Below, one piece after another: positions 8,633 through 16,327 of a DNA stretch of 64,000 nucleotides. The DNA is from Hahella sp. CCB-MM4. GTDB lineage: Bacteria > Pseudomonadota > Gammaproteobacteria > Pseudomonadales > Oleiphilaceae. Position numbers and translations under genes: made by a program. The notes under the pieces are model-generated. The model had not been told where the DNA came from, searched no databases, and saw only the letters and a list, made by a program, of their open reading frames with translations. Numbering within the stretch: the first letter of the stretch is position 1; every line of letters starts with the position of its first letter. The stretch lies in NCBI RefSeq assembly GCF_002260525.1, contig NZ_MRYI01000007.1:124001-188000 (forward strand), given 5' to 3'.

Positions 8633-9085
8633 ATGAATTTGACTGATTGTGAGCATAAACATCTGCTTGGTATTACGATCAGAACCCGGAACGAAAATGA
8701 GAAATCCCGGGAGACTGCCCAGATCCCGGGCTTATGGAAAACCTTCTACGAAGAAATTTACCAGAAGGTTCTCAATGGAGAGACCGTTTATGGCGTGTAT
8801 TCCGGTTATGAATCAGATCATGCGGGTTATTTTGATGTCAGTGCCGCTGTCGAAAAAGGTGGCAATGAAGCGGAGCAAAAGGACGTTAAGCCGATGGAGC
8901 TCCAGAGCGGAAAGTACCTGAAGTTCACGCCGAAGACCGAAGGGGCCAATCAGATTTGGCATCTGTGGGAACAGGTCTGGGAGTTTTTCTCCGATGAGAA
9001 CCAGGAACTGGAGCGGGCTTACACCACGGACTACGAAGTCTTTTACCCCAACAAGGAAGTTGAACTGTATATCGCTATTAAATAG
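8633..9085 (+). CDS. GyrI-like / AraC-type effector-binding domain protein
   Basis: A 150-residue stand-alone domain with the family layout: IPGLWKTFYEEI helix, YGVYSGYESDHAGYFDVSAAVE, then a PKTEGANQIWHLWEQVWEFF helix region and a C-terminal YEVFYPNKEVELYIAIK strand. Such domains (Rob C-terminal, SbmC/GyrI, Cass2) bind small hydrophobic or cationic molecules; stand-alone versions can act as ligand sequesterers or hydrolases. In this operon it could bind the product or an intermediate, as resistance or as a sensor. AAGGA lies about eight bases before the ATG. Confidence 0.8.
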   Translation: MNLTDCEHKHLLGITIRTRNENEKSRETAQIPGLWKTFYEEIYQKVLNGETVYGVYSGYESDHAGYFDVSAAVEKGGNEAEQKDVKPMELQSGKYLKFTPKTEGANQIWHLWEQVWEFFSDENQELERAYTTDYEVFYPNKEVELYIAIK

Positions 9086-9113
9086 CTCCTGAAAGCGGCC
9101 ATGTCCGGGGTAA

Positions 9114-9881
9114 ATGTTGGAAACTGAAATCACAATGAAAGAACCTGCTACGGCGACGGTAATGACAGTCGACAGGCTGAGGTCAGCCGGAGCTTTTATT
9201 TCAGAAGAATGGTTTTTCAGTGCCCATAATATGGAAAACGTTAAAGTACACATGTGCTTGTTTTCGCCGGACAGCTATGACGATAGCCTTTTCCAAGCGT
9301 TTGGGATTGAATCCCCGGAACAGATCTTCAGTGCGGTAAGCAAGAGAAGGATGGAATATCTGGCCGGCCGCTATTCAGCCAGGAAGGCTCTCAGGGAATA
9401 CTCGGCAGGGGACGGCCAGGTGGGAATTGGACCTGCCCGCTCTCCTGTCTTTCCCGCTCCATTTAAAGGTTCCATATCCCATAGTCGAAATATGGCCTGT
9501 AGTGCAGTCACTCAATCCCCCGGCATCAAAGGTTTGGGGATCGATGTAGAACACACCATAGATGGCACACAGATTATCGAAATTGGCGAGAGTGTCGTCA
9601 GCGATGATGAAGCCCGACTTCTGATAAACACCTCATCCGCCTATGCCCAGCTGTTTACGGCCGTATTTTCCGCGAAGGAAAGCATATTTAAAGCCCTTTA
9701 CCCTCGGGTTGGCTACTATTTCGGTTTTGAATATGCTGCGCTGAGACATCTGGAGCCGGATAACAACATTTTGCTGTTTGAACTCACCAGGGCACTTTCA
9801 GATGAGTTTCCAAAAGGAAGAGTGATTTCAACCAGATTCCATATCCTGGGCGATAAGGTCTTCACTCTGGCGGTTGTCTAA
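9114..9881 (+). CDS. Sfp/EntD-type 4'-phosphopantetheinyl transferase
   Basis: The 255-residue product has the ordered PPTase motifs: RRMEYLAGRYSARKAL at 79-93, GSISHS with His123, the Mg2+-binding GIDVEH with Asp144 and Glu146, and FSAKESIFKALYP with Lys188-Glu189. It moves phosphopantetheine from CoA onto the serine of carrier domains, so it is the likely activator of the ACP in the PKS at 33.8 kb and of any carrier proteins beyond the left edge. The conserved body starts only near residue 40, so the true start may be downstream of the ATG at 9114. It is the last gene of the left biosynthetic arm. Confidence 0.9.
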   Translation: MLETEITMKEPATATVMTVDRLRSAGAFISEEWFFSAHNMENVKVHMCLFSPDSYDDSLFQAFGIESPEQIFSAVSKRRMEYLAGRYSARKALREYSAGDGQVGIGPARSPVFPAPFKGSISHSRNMACSAVTQSPGIKGLGIDVEHTIDGTQIIEIGESVVSDDEARLLINTSSAYAQLFTAVFSAKESIFKALYPRVGYYFGFEYAALRHLEPDNNILLFELTRALSDEFPKGRVISTRFHILGDKVFTLAVV

Positions 9882-9944
9882 GACTTTCACTGAAAAGTGT
9901 AAAACAATAGGGAGGTTAACAATCCTGGGATAGGTGTATGTCGT

Positions 9945-10757
9945 TTAACGATAGCTGCTGAAAACTTCTTCCCGCAGCGTATCCAGTTCCTTGTTTTCTG
10001 TCATCTCAGCCATTGTCCTGTCCAGCTCTGGCAGAATCACGAGGAAGGGGGATTTATCTCCGATACATAAGTGCCAGTTGGTAACATCCATCATATTCGG
10101 TACTTCAACGATTTCGCCTTTGTAACCAAGCAACTTCATCTGATAATTCATCAGTGGACGCTGTTCTATATAAACATCCGCCCGATTAAGCTCCAGCAGC
10201 ATCAATATCCGCTTTGAATCCTGTTCCACCCACTTATGGGCGACATCGCCGAGATGCACGCCGTGCCAGCCTCCACCCACTATGTAGGCATGGGTGAGTT
10301 GCTTCTGCTCTTTGAGTTCCTGCAGTGTATGCAGTCCCTTCAGCAGCTCAAGGTTCGGGTTATTTTTACCCGTATACATATAATAGTCGGAGGTGAAAAT
10401 CGGCAATTTGCTGGCTTTGGTATAGGTCAGTCTGTCTGCGTTGGGGATGGTGAAAAATGCATCCGCAAGTCCGTCTTTAACCAATTTCTGGCCTCTTGCC
10501 CAAGGGTAGATATGAAACTCAACTTTCAGCCCCATCCTGTTTTCAAGGAGTTCGTGTAGAAAGTCTCTCAGGATACCTTTCACTTCGTTGTCGTCAGACT
10601 GCCAGCTGAAGGGAGGGTAGTTGTCGGCAAAGGCGATCGACATGGCTCTTCCCGGATAATGGGGAGTGCCATCTTTGGCGTAGGCAGTGGTTGTGGTTTG
10701 CAGAGTGATAAGGGCCAGGAAGGCGAAAACGGAAAACAACTGTACTTTCTTTAACAT
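9945..10757 (-). CDS. Periplasmic solute-binding-like protein (SBP family 3)
   Basis: Read leftward from ATG at 10757 the protein begins with a clear signal peptide (MLKKVQLF... cleaved near AYA) and continues with a type II periplasmic-binding fold: SIAFADNYPPFSWQ, a lobe with YPWARGQKLV, and AFFTIPNADRLTYTKAS. The open frame extends to 10859, but those extra residues are hydrophilic and partly built from a 15-bp repeat, so the internal ATG is preferred. No ABC permease or ATPase genes flank it. Two paralogous proteins lie at 44.2 and 48.5 kb. Ligand unknown; amino acid or organic acid binding is typical of the fold. Confidence 0.8.
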   Translation of the reverse strand: MLKKVQLFSVFAFLALITLQTTTTAYAKDGTPHYPGRAMSIAFADNYPPFSWQSDDNEVKGILRDFLHELLENRMGLKVEFHIYPWARGQKLVKDGLADAFFTIPNADRLTYTKASKLPIFTSDYYMYTGKNNPNLELLKGLHTLQELKEQKQLTHAYIVGGGWHGVHLGDVAHKWVEQDSKRILMLLELNRADVYIEQRPLMNYQMKLLGYKGEIVEVPNMMDVTNWHLCIGDKSPFLVILPELDRTMAEMTENKELDTLREEVFSSYR

Positions 10758-10785
10758 TGTTCTCTTCAACAGTGCTCTCTTCAAG
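10756..10785 (-). repeat. 15-bp duplication at the 5' end of the solute-binding-like gene
   Basis: ATTGTTCTCTTCAAC (10756-10770) and AGTGCTCTCTTCAAG (10771-10785) share a TTCTCTTCAA-like core. Read on the minus strand they would encode two KRxLL-type units just before the preferred start codon. Confidence 0.7.
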
Positions 10786-10983
10786 CTACCCCCTCCCGAA
10801 GAACCCTGCTTAACCTGTTCTGACCATTGACAATGACAATGTGTATGTTGACTGCCCATAAAGCAATAATAGACCTAAAACTCCGTTAAAAAAATCTAAC
10901 AAATCAACATAACTGACGACCTGTACTTATGTGGTTTCGGGTCTAGTATTAGAATTTGTGTCGCCAATTTAATGGAGAAGGAA

Positions 10984-11592
10984 ATGGCTGAAGCGCAGAT
11001 CAAAGCTTGTAACTGGGCTAAAGGTTGGGCCAATAGCACTAAAACCGTGACATGGACAAACCATGAGCCGGCCAGCACATTATGTCAGTGGTACCGGACC
11101 AACGTTACCAGCAATGATCCACCCATGCCGGGTTCGCCGGGTGCGAACACCATGATGGTTTGCTTTGAACTTCCTCTATACGCCGCCGTGTGTTCAGGTG
11201 CCATTACTGCCGGTCAACTCAAGGAGTTATTTCACAGGCACTGGAACGGCAACGAGTCATGGGACAGCATCCTGAAGAATGATTGGGTGTGGAAGACCCA
11301 TAAAGTCGGTACTAACGGCGCTATGAGTGCCGGTGATATTGTATTTTTCAATCGTCTTGCGCACGTCGCCATTGCAACAGGAAATGGTGAAGAGCTTGTC
11401 AGTGTATGGGGGCTCGATGTCACCGGTATCGCTGCTAACACACCTATTGAAATCACTACGGTTTCTTCATTGTACGCCACTGTGCGCCAGCAGACCGCGC
11501 GGGTGCGTTCACCTGAGGGACTTGGTACCCGGGCTCCAGGCGGCAATCAGGTTCAGGAAGTTAAGGTGGAATACACCAGTCCACCCTGGTAG
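10984..11592 (+). CDS. Cysteine-peptidase/NlpC-P60-like small protein
   Basis: A 202-residue protein starting at ATG 10984, which has GGAG six bases upstream; an ATG at 10972 lacks a ribosome site. A cysteine (Cys60, MVCFELPLYAA) precedes a helix, and a GDIVFF...AHVAIATG segment (117-132) with His127 follows, the order seen in NlpC/P60, CHAP and other papain-like hydrolases. There is no signal peptide. It is a single-gene unit: its own promoter region lies between it and the divergent solute-binding gene and a strong terminator follows. A secreted or effector amidase role is possible, but the assignment rests on motif order only. Confidence 0.5.
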   Translation: MAEAQIKACNWAKGWANSTKTVTWTNHEPASTLCQWYRTNVTSNDPPMPGSPGANTMMVCFELPLYAAVCSGAITAGQLKELFHRHWNGNESWDSILKNDWVWKTHKVGTNGAMSAGDIVFFNRLAHVAIATGNGEELVSVWGLDVTGIAANTPIEITTVSSLYATVRQQTARVRSPEGLGTRAPGGNQVQEVKVEYTSPPW

Positions 11593-11644
11593 AAACGCAC
11601 GGTGTTGACCAAATAAAAGAATGGCTTAAATACATCGCGGACCG

Positions 11645-11675
11645 AAAAAAAGAGCTGTATATCAGCTCTTTTTTT
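11645..11675 (+). terminator. Rho-independent terminator
   Basis: A 13-bp perfect inverted repeat (AAAAAAAGAGCTG, loop TATAT, CAGCTCTTTTTTT) lies 50 bp after the peptidase-like gene. The A and T runs on the two arms make it usable in both directions. Confidence 0.9.
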
Positions 11676-12553
11676 ATTCTATTAAAATATATAAAAACAA
11701 TAGCGATCATCACATCCGGTTATCAAAGAATATTATTAAACTAATGGCAGTTAACTTGTTGACTTGAACGTCTTGGTCTATAAATATAGTCGCAACAACG
11801 GAAGTATAAATAACAACACTATCTAATTGGGGTGGAATCCGCATGGAATGCGGCGTTCAGCTTTTTAGTTCCAAAAATACACTCAGCAGGCCTCCATTTG
11901 GAGACTTATGTATATTTTTGTGTATTGCTTATGGGTTGCATCACTTTATAAAAGAAGTTGTTTTGAAATGCTGTGCCCTTGTTGAATACAAGCAATCCCG
12001 TTCTTGTCTCCAGTCGATGCTGACGTCCAAAGACAGGCATGCCCATCCCAAGCCCTGCGCTTATCAATCCTCTCTCCTTTTAGCTCATTACCCGCAAATC
12101 TGGCGCGTTAGTGAGGCTCTAGGTTCTTTTGGACCCTGCGGTGATGCAGGGGAAAGTGACAATCGCGCCACCTTGAATACCACTGTGCTTTCCAAGCATA
12201 AAATCTGCCCATCCATGCATAAGACCTGATTCAGGCTTGATGCTGGAAGGAGAATTGTAGATATAACAATATAGTTAAATAATAAAGTTAACTGATTTTA
12301 TTAAAGCCACGAGTATTATTTATATTCTTTCAAGCCTTTTGTTCCAGAGAGGTTTATTAATAGGCCTTTAACGATATATCGATAGGTCTGTTGGAGAGTA
12401 TTAATAACTTTGTCGTCAATATGCCTTTATTAGACATATAAGGCAGAGGGTATGTTTTGTCTTAATTAAATAAAAAATTATGTTTCCTGTTGGCAGTCTG
12501 GAAGGTAATAAGGAAGTAAAAATAAATTAGCCATAATAATCAGGAGCTTATAT
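11676..12553. other. Long AT-rich intergenic region upstream of the giant-protein operon
   Basis: About 880 bp with no convincing gene; a 128-codon frame at 11843-12229 has cysteine/serine-rich composition, no ribosome site and no family resemblance. It holds a short palindrome CCGCATGGAATGCGG at 11839-11853 and a possible structured RNA at 12101-12170. The last 300 bp are very AT-rich and end in CAGGAG before the first gene, so the main promoter of the downstream operon probably lies here. Confidence 0.5.
12101..12170 (+). ncRNA. Candidate structured RNA / leader element
   Basis: An outer stem TGGCGCG (12101-12107) with CGCGCCA (12164-12170) encloses hairpin GGTTC-TTTT-GGACC (12122-12135) and an overlapping alternative hairpin CCCTGC-GGTGAT-GCAGGG (12134-12151). 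The two inner hairpins share two bases, which could act as a switch. It does not match a riboswitch class I recognise, and it lies about 380 bp before the operon start. Confidence 0.25.
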
Positions 12554-13162
12554 ATGAGCGACAAGTTAAGTGACACCGAAGCAAAAGCATTTGCGGATGT
12601 TAACCAACGGTTGGGCATGGGGGCCAATGAAACTACCTTCTGTCAGGACCATATCATGTCAAAAGGCAGTGGTCCTGTGCATATGTCTTCCGATCCTCTG
12701 GCCTCTCACATCCCCCCCAAAATCATACCGGTGGCCTCCATTGCCGATATGAACAAGTTGGTGGGAATTCCCGATACAAACGATGACTCTCATGTGGAAT
12801 ACCCAGAGCCGGCCCGGCAGGAACACCTCAACCTGCTGAAGTCCGCCAATTCCACCGATGAGTTTCATCGTTCGGTCACTCCAGAAATGCATGAAAATAT
12901 CCGGAAGGCAGCCACTGCCTATGTGCTCGGAAATTCCAGCAAGGTTAAAGATTACGAGCCGCTGATTAATGCCCGTATGTTCCCAGGCAAAGTGGCGGCT
13001 TTTGTCGCAGACGATATCGTCATCACAGCCGATAACCCTCTGATCATCAAGCCCGGAGACCCTCAGGTTCATAACTACGGCACCATTACCGTTAAGCCTG
13101 GCGGCTACATTCAGGTTTCCGAAAACGCCACCATTAACTGCCAGCAATTCATAATGGAGTAG
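12554..13162 (+). CDS. Unknown 202-residue protein opening the giant-protein operon
   Basis: AGGAG at the right distance precedes the ATG. Residues 1-150 are hydrophilic and mixed alpha/coil. Residues 150-202 are a run of short beta strands (DDIVITADNPLIIKPG, YGTITVKPGGYIQV, NATINCQQFIM) typical of a small beta-roll or a beta-helix cap. No signal peptide and no family I recognise. It is followed after three bases by the first collagen-like gene, so the two are probably made together, and the beta-roll may be an assembly or anchoring module (inference). Confidence 0.6.
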   Translation: MSDKLSDTEAKAFADVNQRLGMGANETTFCQDHIMSKGSGPVHMSSDPLASHIPPKIIPVASIADMNKLVGIPDTNDDSHVEYPEPARQEHLNLLKSANSTDEFHRSVTPEMHENIRKAATAYVLGNSSKVKDYEPLINARMFPGKVAAFVADDIVITADNPLIIKPGDPQVHNYGTITVKPGGYIQVSENATINCQQFIME

Positions 13163-13165
13163 GCC

Positions 13166-13807
13166 ATGACAGATACAAAAGTAATCCAGGTGATTGTCGC
13201 TGATTACGACACCCCGGCTACAGCCGGGCAAGATGGCGGAACCGGTAGTCAGGGGCCTCAGGGGAGCCCGGCAGAGACCCACTACGATTCAGGTGACTGC
13301 AAAACAAAATGTGATACGAATCCAACCAATGGCGGTCAGGGAGGTGTCGGTGGCGAAGGCCGGCCAGGCTCTACCGGTGCGAAGGGCAGATCCGGTCCTG
13401 TCAGCATATTCAATCTGATGACTATCGAAGGAAATTTATCCATCGAAGTCTCTGGTGGAGATGGCCAGGATGGAGGTAAAGGAGGCGCTGGTGGGCCAGG
13501 AGGCCCCGGTGGAAGCGCTGGCAACAATGCCTCTCCCTGCACGGCTGCTTCCAGCGGACCACAGGGTCCCGGTGGTAGAGGCGGCGACGGGGGCAATGCC
13601 GGGGACGGTGGCTCCGGACCCAATGTGACCGTGTACTACCAGCACGTATCCGGTGATATCACCCAGAGCCCGAGCACTGGTAAACCCGGACAACCCGGTC
13701 AGGGTGGTCCTGGAGGACAAGGCAGTCCGGCAGGCATGGGAGGAAGCAACGGAAGAACAGGTAATCCGGGTACCGCGCCGACCATCACCGTTCAGCAAAT
13801 CGGATAG
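13166..13807 (+). CDS. Glycine-rich collagen-like protein A
   Basis: The 213-residue product begins with a short beta strand (VIQVIVADYDTP) and then shows two blocks of Gly-x-x/Gly-Gly-x repeats (about 15-85 and 100-210), interrupted by non-repetitive segments such as ISIFNLMTIEGNLSIEVSGG and a VTVYYQHVSGDI strand. It has two cysteine pairs or loops (DCKTKC and a later single Cys). Glycine in every second or third position suggests collagen-like or polyglycine-II-type packing. No signal peptide or sortase motif. Its neighbour at 13822 has the same architecture. Confidence 0.8.
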   Translation: MTDTKVIQVIVADYDTPATAGQDGGTGSQGPQGSPAETHYDSGDCKTKCDTNPTNGGQGGVGGEGRPGSTGAKGRSGPVSIFNLMTIEGNLSIEVSGGDGQDGGKGGAGGPGGPGGSAGNNASPCTAASSGPQGPGGRGGDGGNAGDGGSGPNVTVYYQHVSGDITQSPSTGKPGQPGQGGPGGQGSPAGMGGSNGRTGNPGTAPTITVQQIG

Positions 13808-13821
13808 GAGGCAGGTGAACC

Positions 13822-14562
13822 ATGACGGAAACTACATTACCTACCATCAGAATCACCGCGACAGAAGGCGGCAATGGTGCCGCCGGGCTGGCAGGCGTTG
13901 ACGGACAAAACAGCGCCGCCGCCGGTACCGGTCAGGATGGGCAGAACGGCAAGTCACACTGCGGTTGTACCTGTGCCAAGAATGGAACCAATGGCGCCAA
14001 TGCCGTCAGTGCCGGAGGCAACGGAGGAAATGGAACCGGCGGGGGGAACTGCCCCATGTTCATTCTGACCGTTGGCCAATTCACCTTTAGCGAGCCGGCC
14101 CAGGTGCTGAGAATTGTAAGTCAGGGCGGCACCGGCGGTAATGGCGGTGCAGGTGGTATCGGGGGCAAGGGTGCTCCTGGGGGCAATGCCGGATCTAACG
14201 CCGGAAGCTGTGTCAGTGATGGCAAGTGTGATCCTGCCAAAGGCGGCCAGGGTGGCAATGGGACTGACGGCGGCAGAGGTGGCGATGGCGGTATCGGCGG
14301 TAATGGCGGTGACATCACTGTTTATTACGTTGATGAAAAACACATTGGTCAGGTTTCCAGTCTGAGCTCGCCCGGCAAAGGAGGAGCGCCTGGACCAGGT
14401 GGAAACGGTGGAGCAGGTGGGGCCGGCGGTAAAAACGAAACGCCACCGGGAGGCGAACCCTCCAATGCCTTCCCTGGCAATTCCGGAATAAACCCGGGTA
14501 GTGGCAGGGCTGGAACCAACGGTGAGGCTGGTCAGACCAAATTTATTCCAAAAGACCAGTAA
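13822..14562 (+). CDS. Glycine-rich collagen-like protein B
   Basis: A 246-residue paralogue of the preceding gene, 14 bp downstream with its own AGGAGG. It has an initial strand (LPTIRITATEG), Gly-rich blocks, a cysteine cluster SHCGCTCAKNG, a hydrophobic strand pair (CPMFILTVGQFTF and AQVLRIVSQGG), a second cysteine loop (SCVSDGKC) and a DITVYYVDEKHIGQV strand that matches VTVYYQHVSGDI of protein A. The shared order of modules shows the pair arose by duplication. Formation of a fibre or scaffold is inferred from composition only. Confidence 0.8.
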   Translation: MTETTLPTIRITATEGGNGAAGLAGVDGQNSAAAGTGQDGQNGKSHCGCTCAKNGTNGANAVSAGGNGGNGTGGGNCPMFILTVGQFTFSEPAQVLRIVSQGGTGGNGGAGGIGGKGAPGGNAGSNAGSCVSDGKCDPAKGGQGGNGTDGGRGGDGGIGGNGGDITVYYVDEKHIGQVSSLSSPGKGGAPGPGGNGGAGGAGGKNETPPGGEPSNAFPGNSGINPGSGRAGTNGEAGQTKFIPKDQ

Positions 14563-14730
14563 ATCCAAAACCAATAGGGATTAATAGAAGCCAGGGAAGG
14601 CAAGCGTTATACGCTGTGGACCACGTCTGAAAAATGGGTGAATGAGAGATAGTCGAGTAGACAATAGAAGAGGGTGGCGTCAGTTGTTATAGACACTCAG
14701 CACGGCATACAACTTTTCAGGGAGAGAAAG

Positions 14731-16269
14731 ATGTTAGAAGATTCTAATGCTACAAGAATTGTCCTGGAGCAACTCGCCTCCCAGGCAATCCTGCCGGATA
14801 TGATAGAGAACAGTCCGAGCCTTCCACCGGGATGGGTACTGTTAAAAACCTTCAGCGCGCGATTCAGTCCCCCTTCTGTGATAGTGCAGGGATTTATCGC
14901 CAAAGGCCCCATCAATTCCAACGGCGATATTGCCGCGGCGTTATCTTTGGGCATTACCTGGGAGGATTTTCTCGGAACCAGCATCGCCCCATTTGATCCT
15001 ACCGCTCAGGCGGAACTGCCTGCTCAAGTGACCGGAACCGGCAATGTCGGCAAGGTACTCAATCTCTTCGCCAGCGCCTATAACAATGTTCGTGGCAATA
15101 TCTGGGAAGTCGTTACTGACTATTTAAGTGATCTGCCTTTATATATCTGTGGCATGAGCCTGGGTGGGCCTATTGCTCAAATTGCCGCTCTGGACCTGCG
15201 TCCAGGCAACACTGGTCCGAGTAAAGGGCAGAAGTCCCCTGACACCCAGCCTGCCGGCTACGTATTTTCTACGGCTAACTACGGCAATACAGAGTTCGCC
15301 ACTTATTTCAATAACACGGTGTCCGATCAGTTCAACTTCAGAGCCTATAAGTCCACGGAGGCGGTGGATCTCTTTCCCACTGAACCATCTGATTCACTCT
15401 ATGCTGCAGCTGGAGAAGTGGTACAGCTGAATATTTCCATTCCGGAATATGATGTTCCCTGGCTTGAGCGCAGCGACGTATTTTACCTTGAGGCATTGGG
15501 CGGCACCCCGGTTCAGCAACCACCCCAGCCAGGATTCATTTCAAATCCGCCTTCAGATTTTTCACAGACCAGAGCCTATGCATTTTCACAGCTTGTCGCT
15601 GCTGCCTACGCTTTTGCACAGCACCCCGGCAGTGTGGTGAATACCTCTCCCTACAATCTGGAAGCGATCATTGAGAGTAATGGTGCTCCGTTTGCCTACA
15701 TATTTACCAGCGTCACTGACGTGGTGGTCGCTGTTCGTGGCACCACCACCGGGCTGGAATTTCTGTCTATGGAAGCCAACTCCAGTCTGGTCGCCACTGA
15801 CTTTAACCCCGATAACCAGGCTCAGGTGCATAAGGGAGCCTATTCGGTCTATACCGGGCCGGTCTCCTCAACTGATAGCACTTCATTTTCCGACAAGCTT
15901 CTGTCGACTGTCAGTTCGATGATGAGCGGCAGAAAACTGTGGCTGACAGGACATGGTTTCGGAGGCGCCTTAGCCAATATTGCAGCGGCTGACTATGCCA
16001 TGAATCCCGGCAAAGGGCTCGAAGTCAGTGGAGTGTATACGTTTGGTTCCAACGCGGTTGCCAACAGTATCTTCAAGAGTGACTTTGACCAGTCACTGAG
16101 CGGAAAGAGTTTTCAGATACTGAGGCTGAAAGACAGGATTCCCACGTCTATCGGCGTGTTTGGAACGCTGTTTGTGGTAGGTGATCAACTGGTTTTAAAC
16201 GGACAGTTGGCGGTGGATGAGTCAACCTATCATTCATTGGATGGCTATATACGGTTAACCGCTCCCTAG
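14731..16269 (+). CDS. Tandem lipase-fold (class 3 lipase-like) protein with split catalytic residues
   Basis: The 512-residue protein contains two alpha/beta-hydrolase halves. The first has the elbow GMSLGG with Ser143 and an acid at EAVD213, but where a lipase would carry its histidine there is RSDVFYLEAL without one. The second has GHGFGG, so the nucleophile serine is replaced by Gly409, while the acid Asp468 (LKDRIP) and His501 (YHSLDGY) are kept. It is thus unclear whether it is catalytic, pseudo-enzymatic or uses a composite site. ATG 14731 has GGAG six bases upstream and is preferred over GTG 14674. No signal peptide. It precedes the 3160-residue gene by 58 bp. Confidence 0.75.
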   Translation: MLEDSNATRIVLEQLASQAILPDMIENSPSLPPGWVLLKTFSARFSPPSVIVQGFIAKGPINSNGDIAAALSLGITWEDFLGTSIAPFDPTAQAELPAQVTGTGNVGKVLNLFASAYNNVRGNIWEVVTDYLSDLPLYICGMSLGGPIAQIAALDLRPGNTGPSKGQKSPDTQPAGYVFSTANYGNTEFATYFNNTVSDQFNFRAYKSTEAVDLFPTEPSDSLYAAAGEVVQLNISIPEYDVPWLERSDVFYLEALGGTPVQQPPQPGFISNPPSDFSQTRAYAFSQLVAAAYAFAQHPGSVVNTSPYNLEAIIESNGAPFAYIFTSVTDVVVAVRGTTTGLEFLSMEANSSLVATDFNPDNQAQVHKGAYSVYTGPVSSTDSTSFSDKLLSTVSSMMSGRKLWLTGHGFGGALANIAAADYAMNPGKGLEVSGVYTFGSNAVANSIFKSDFDQSLSGKSFQILRLKDRIPTSIGVFGTLFVVGDQLVLNGQLAVDESTYHSLDGYIRLTAP

Positions 16270-16327
16270 AGCAATGCCGGAACGCACCAAACCACATTAG
16301 CAACCAACATCATAGTGGAACATTCCC

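Noticed and set aside
11843-12229. A 128-codon + strand frame in the long intergenic region
   Set aside because: No ribosome site, no domain, odd composition, and it covers the possible RNA structure; not counted as a gene.
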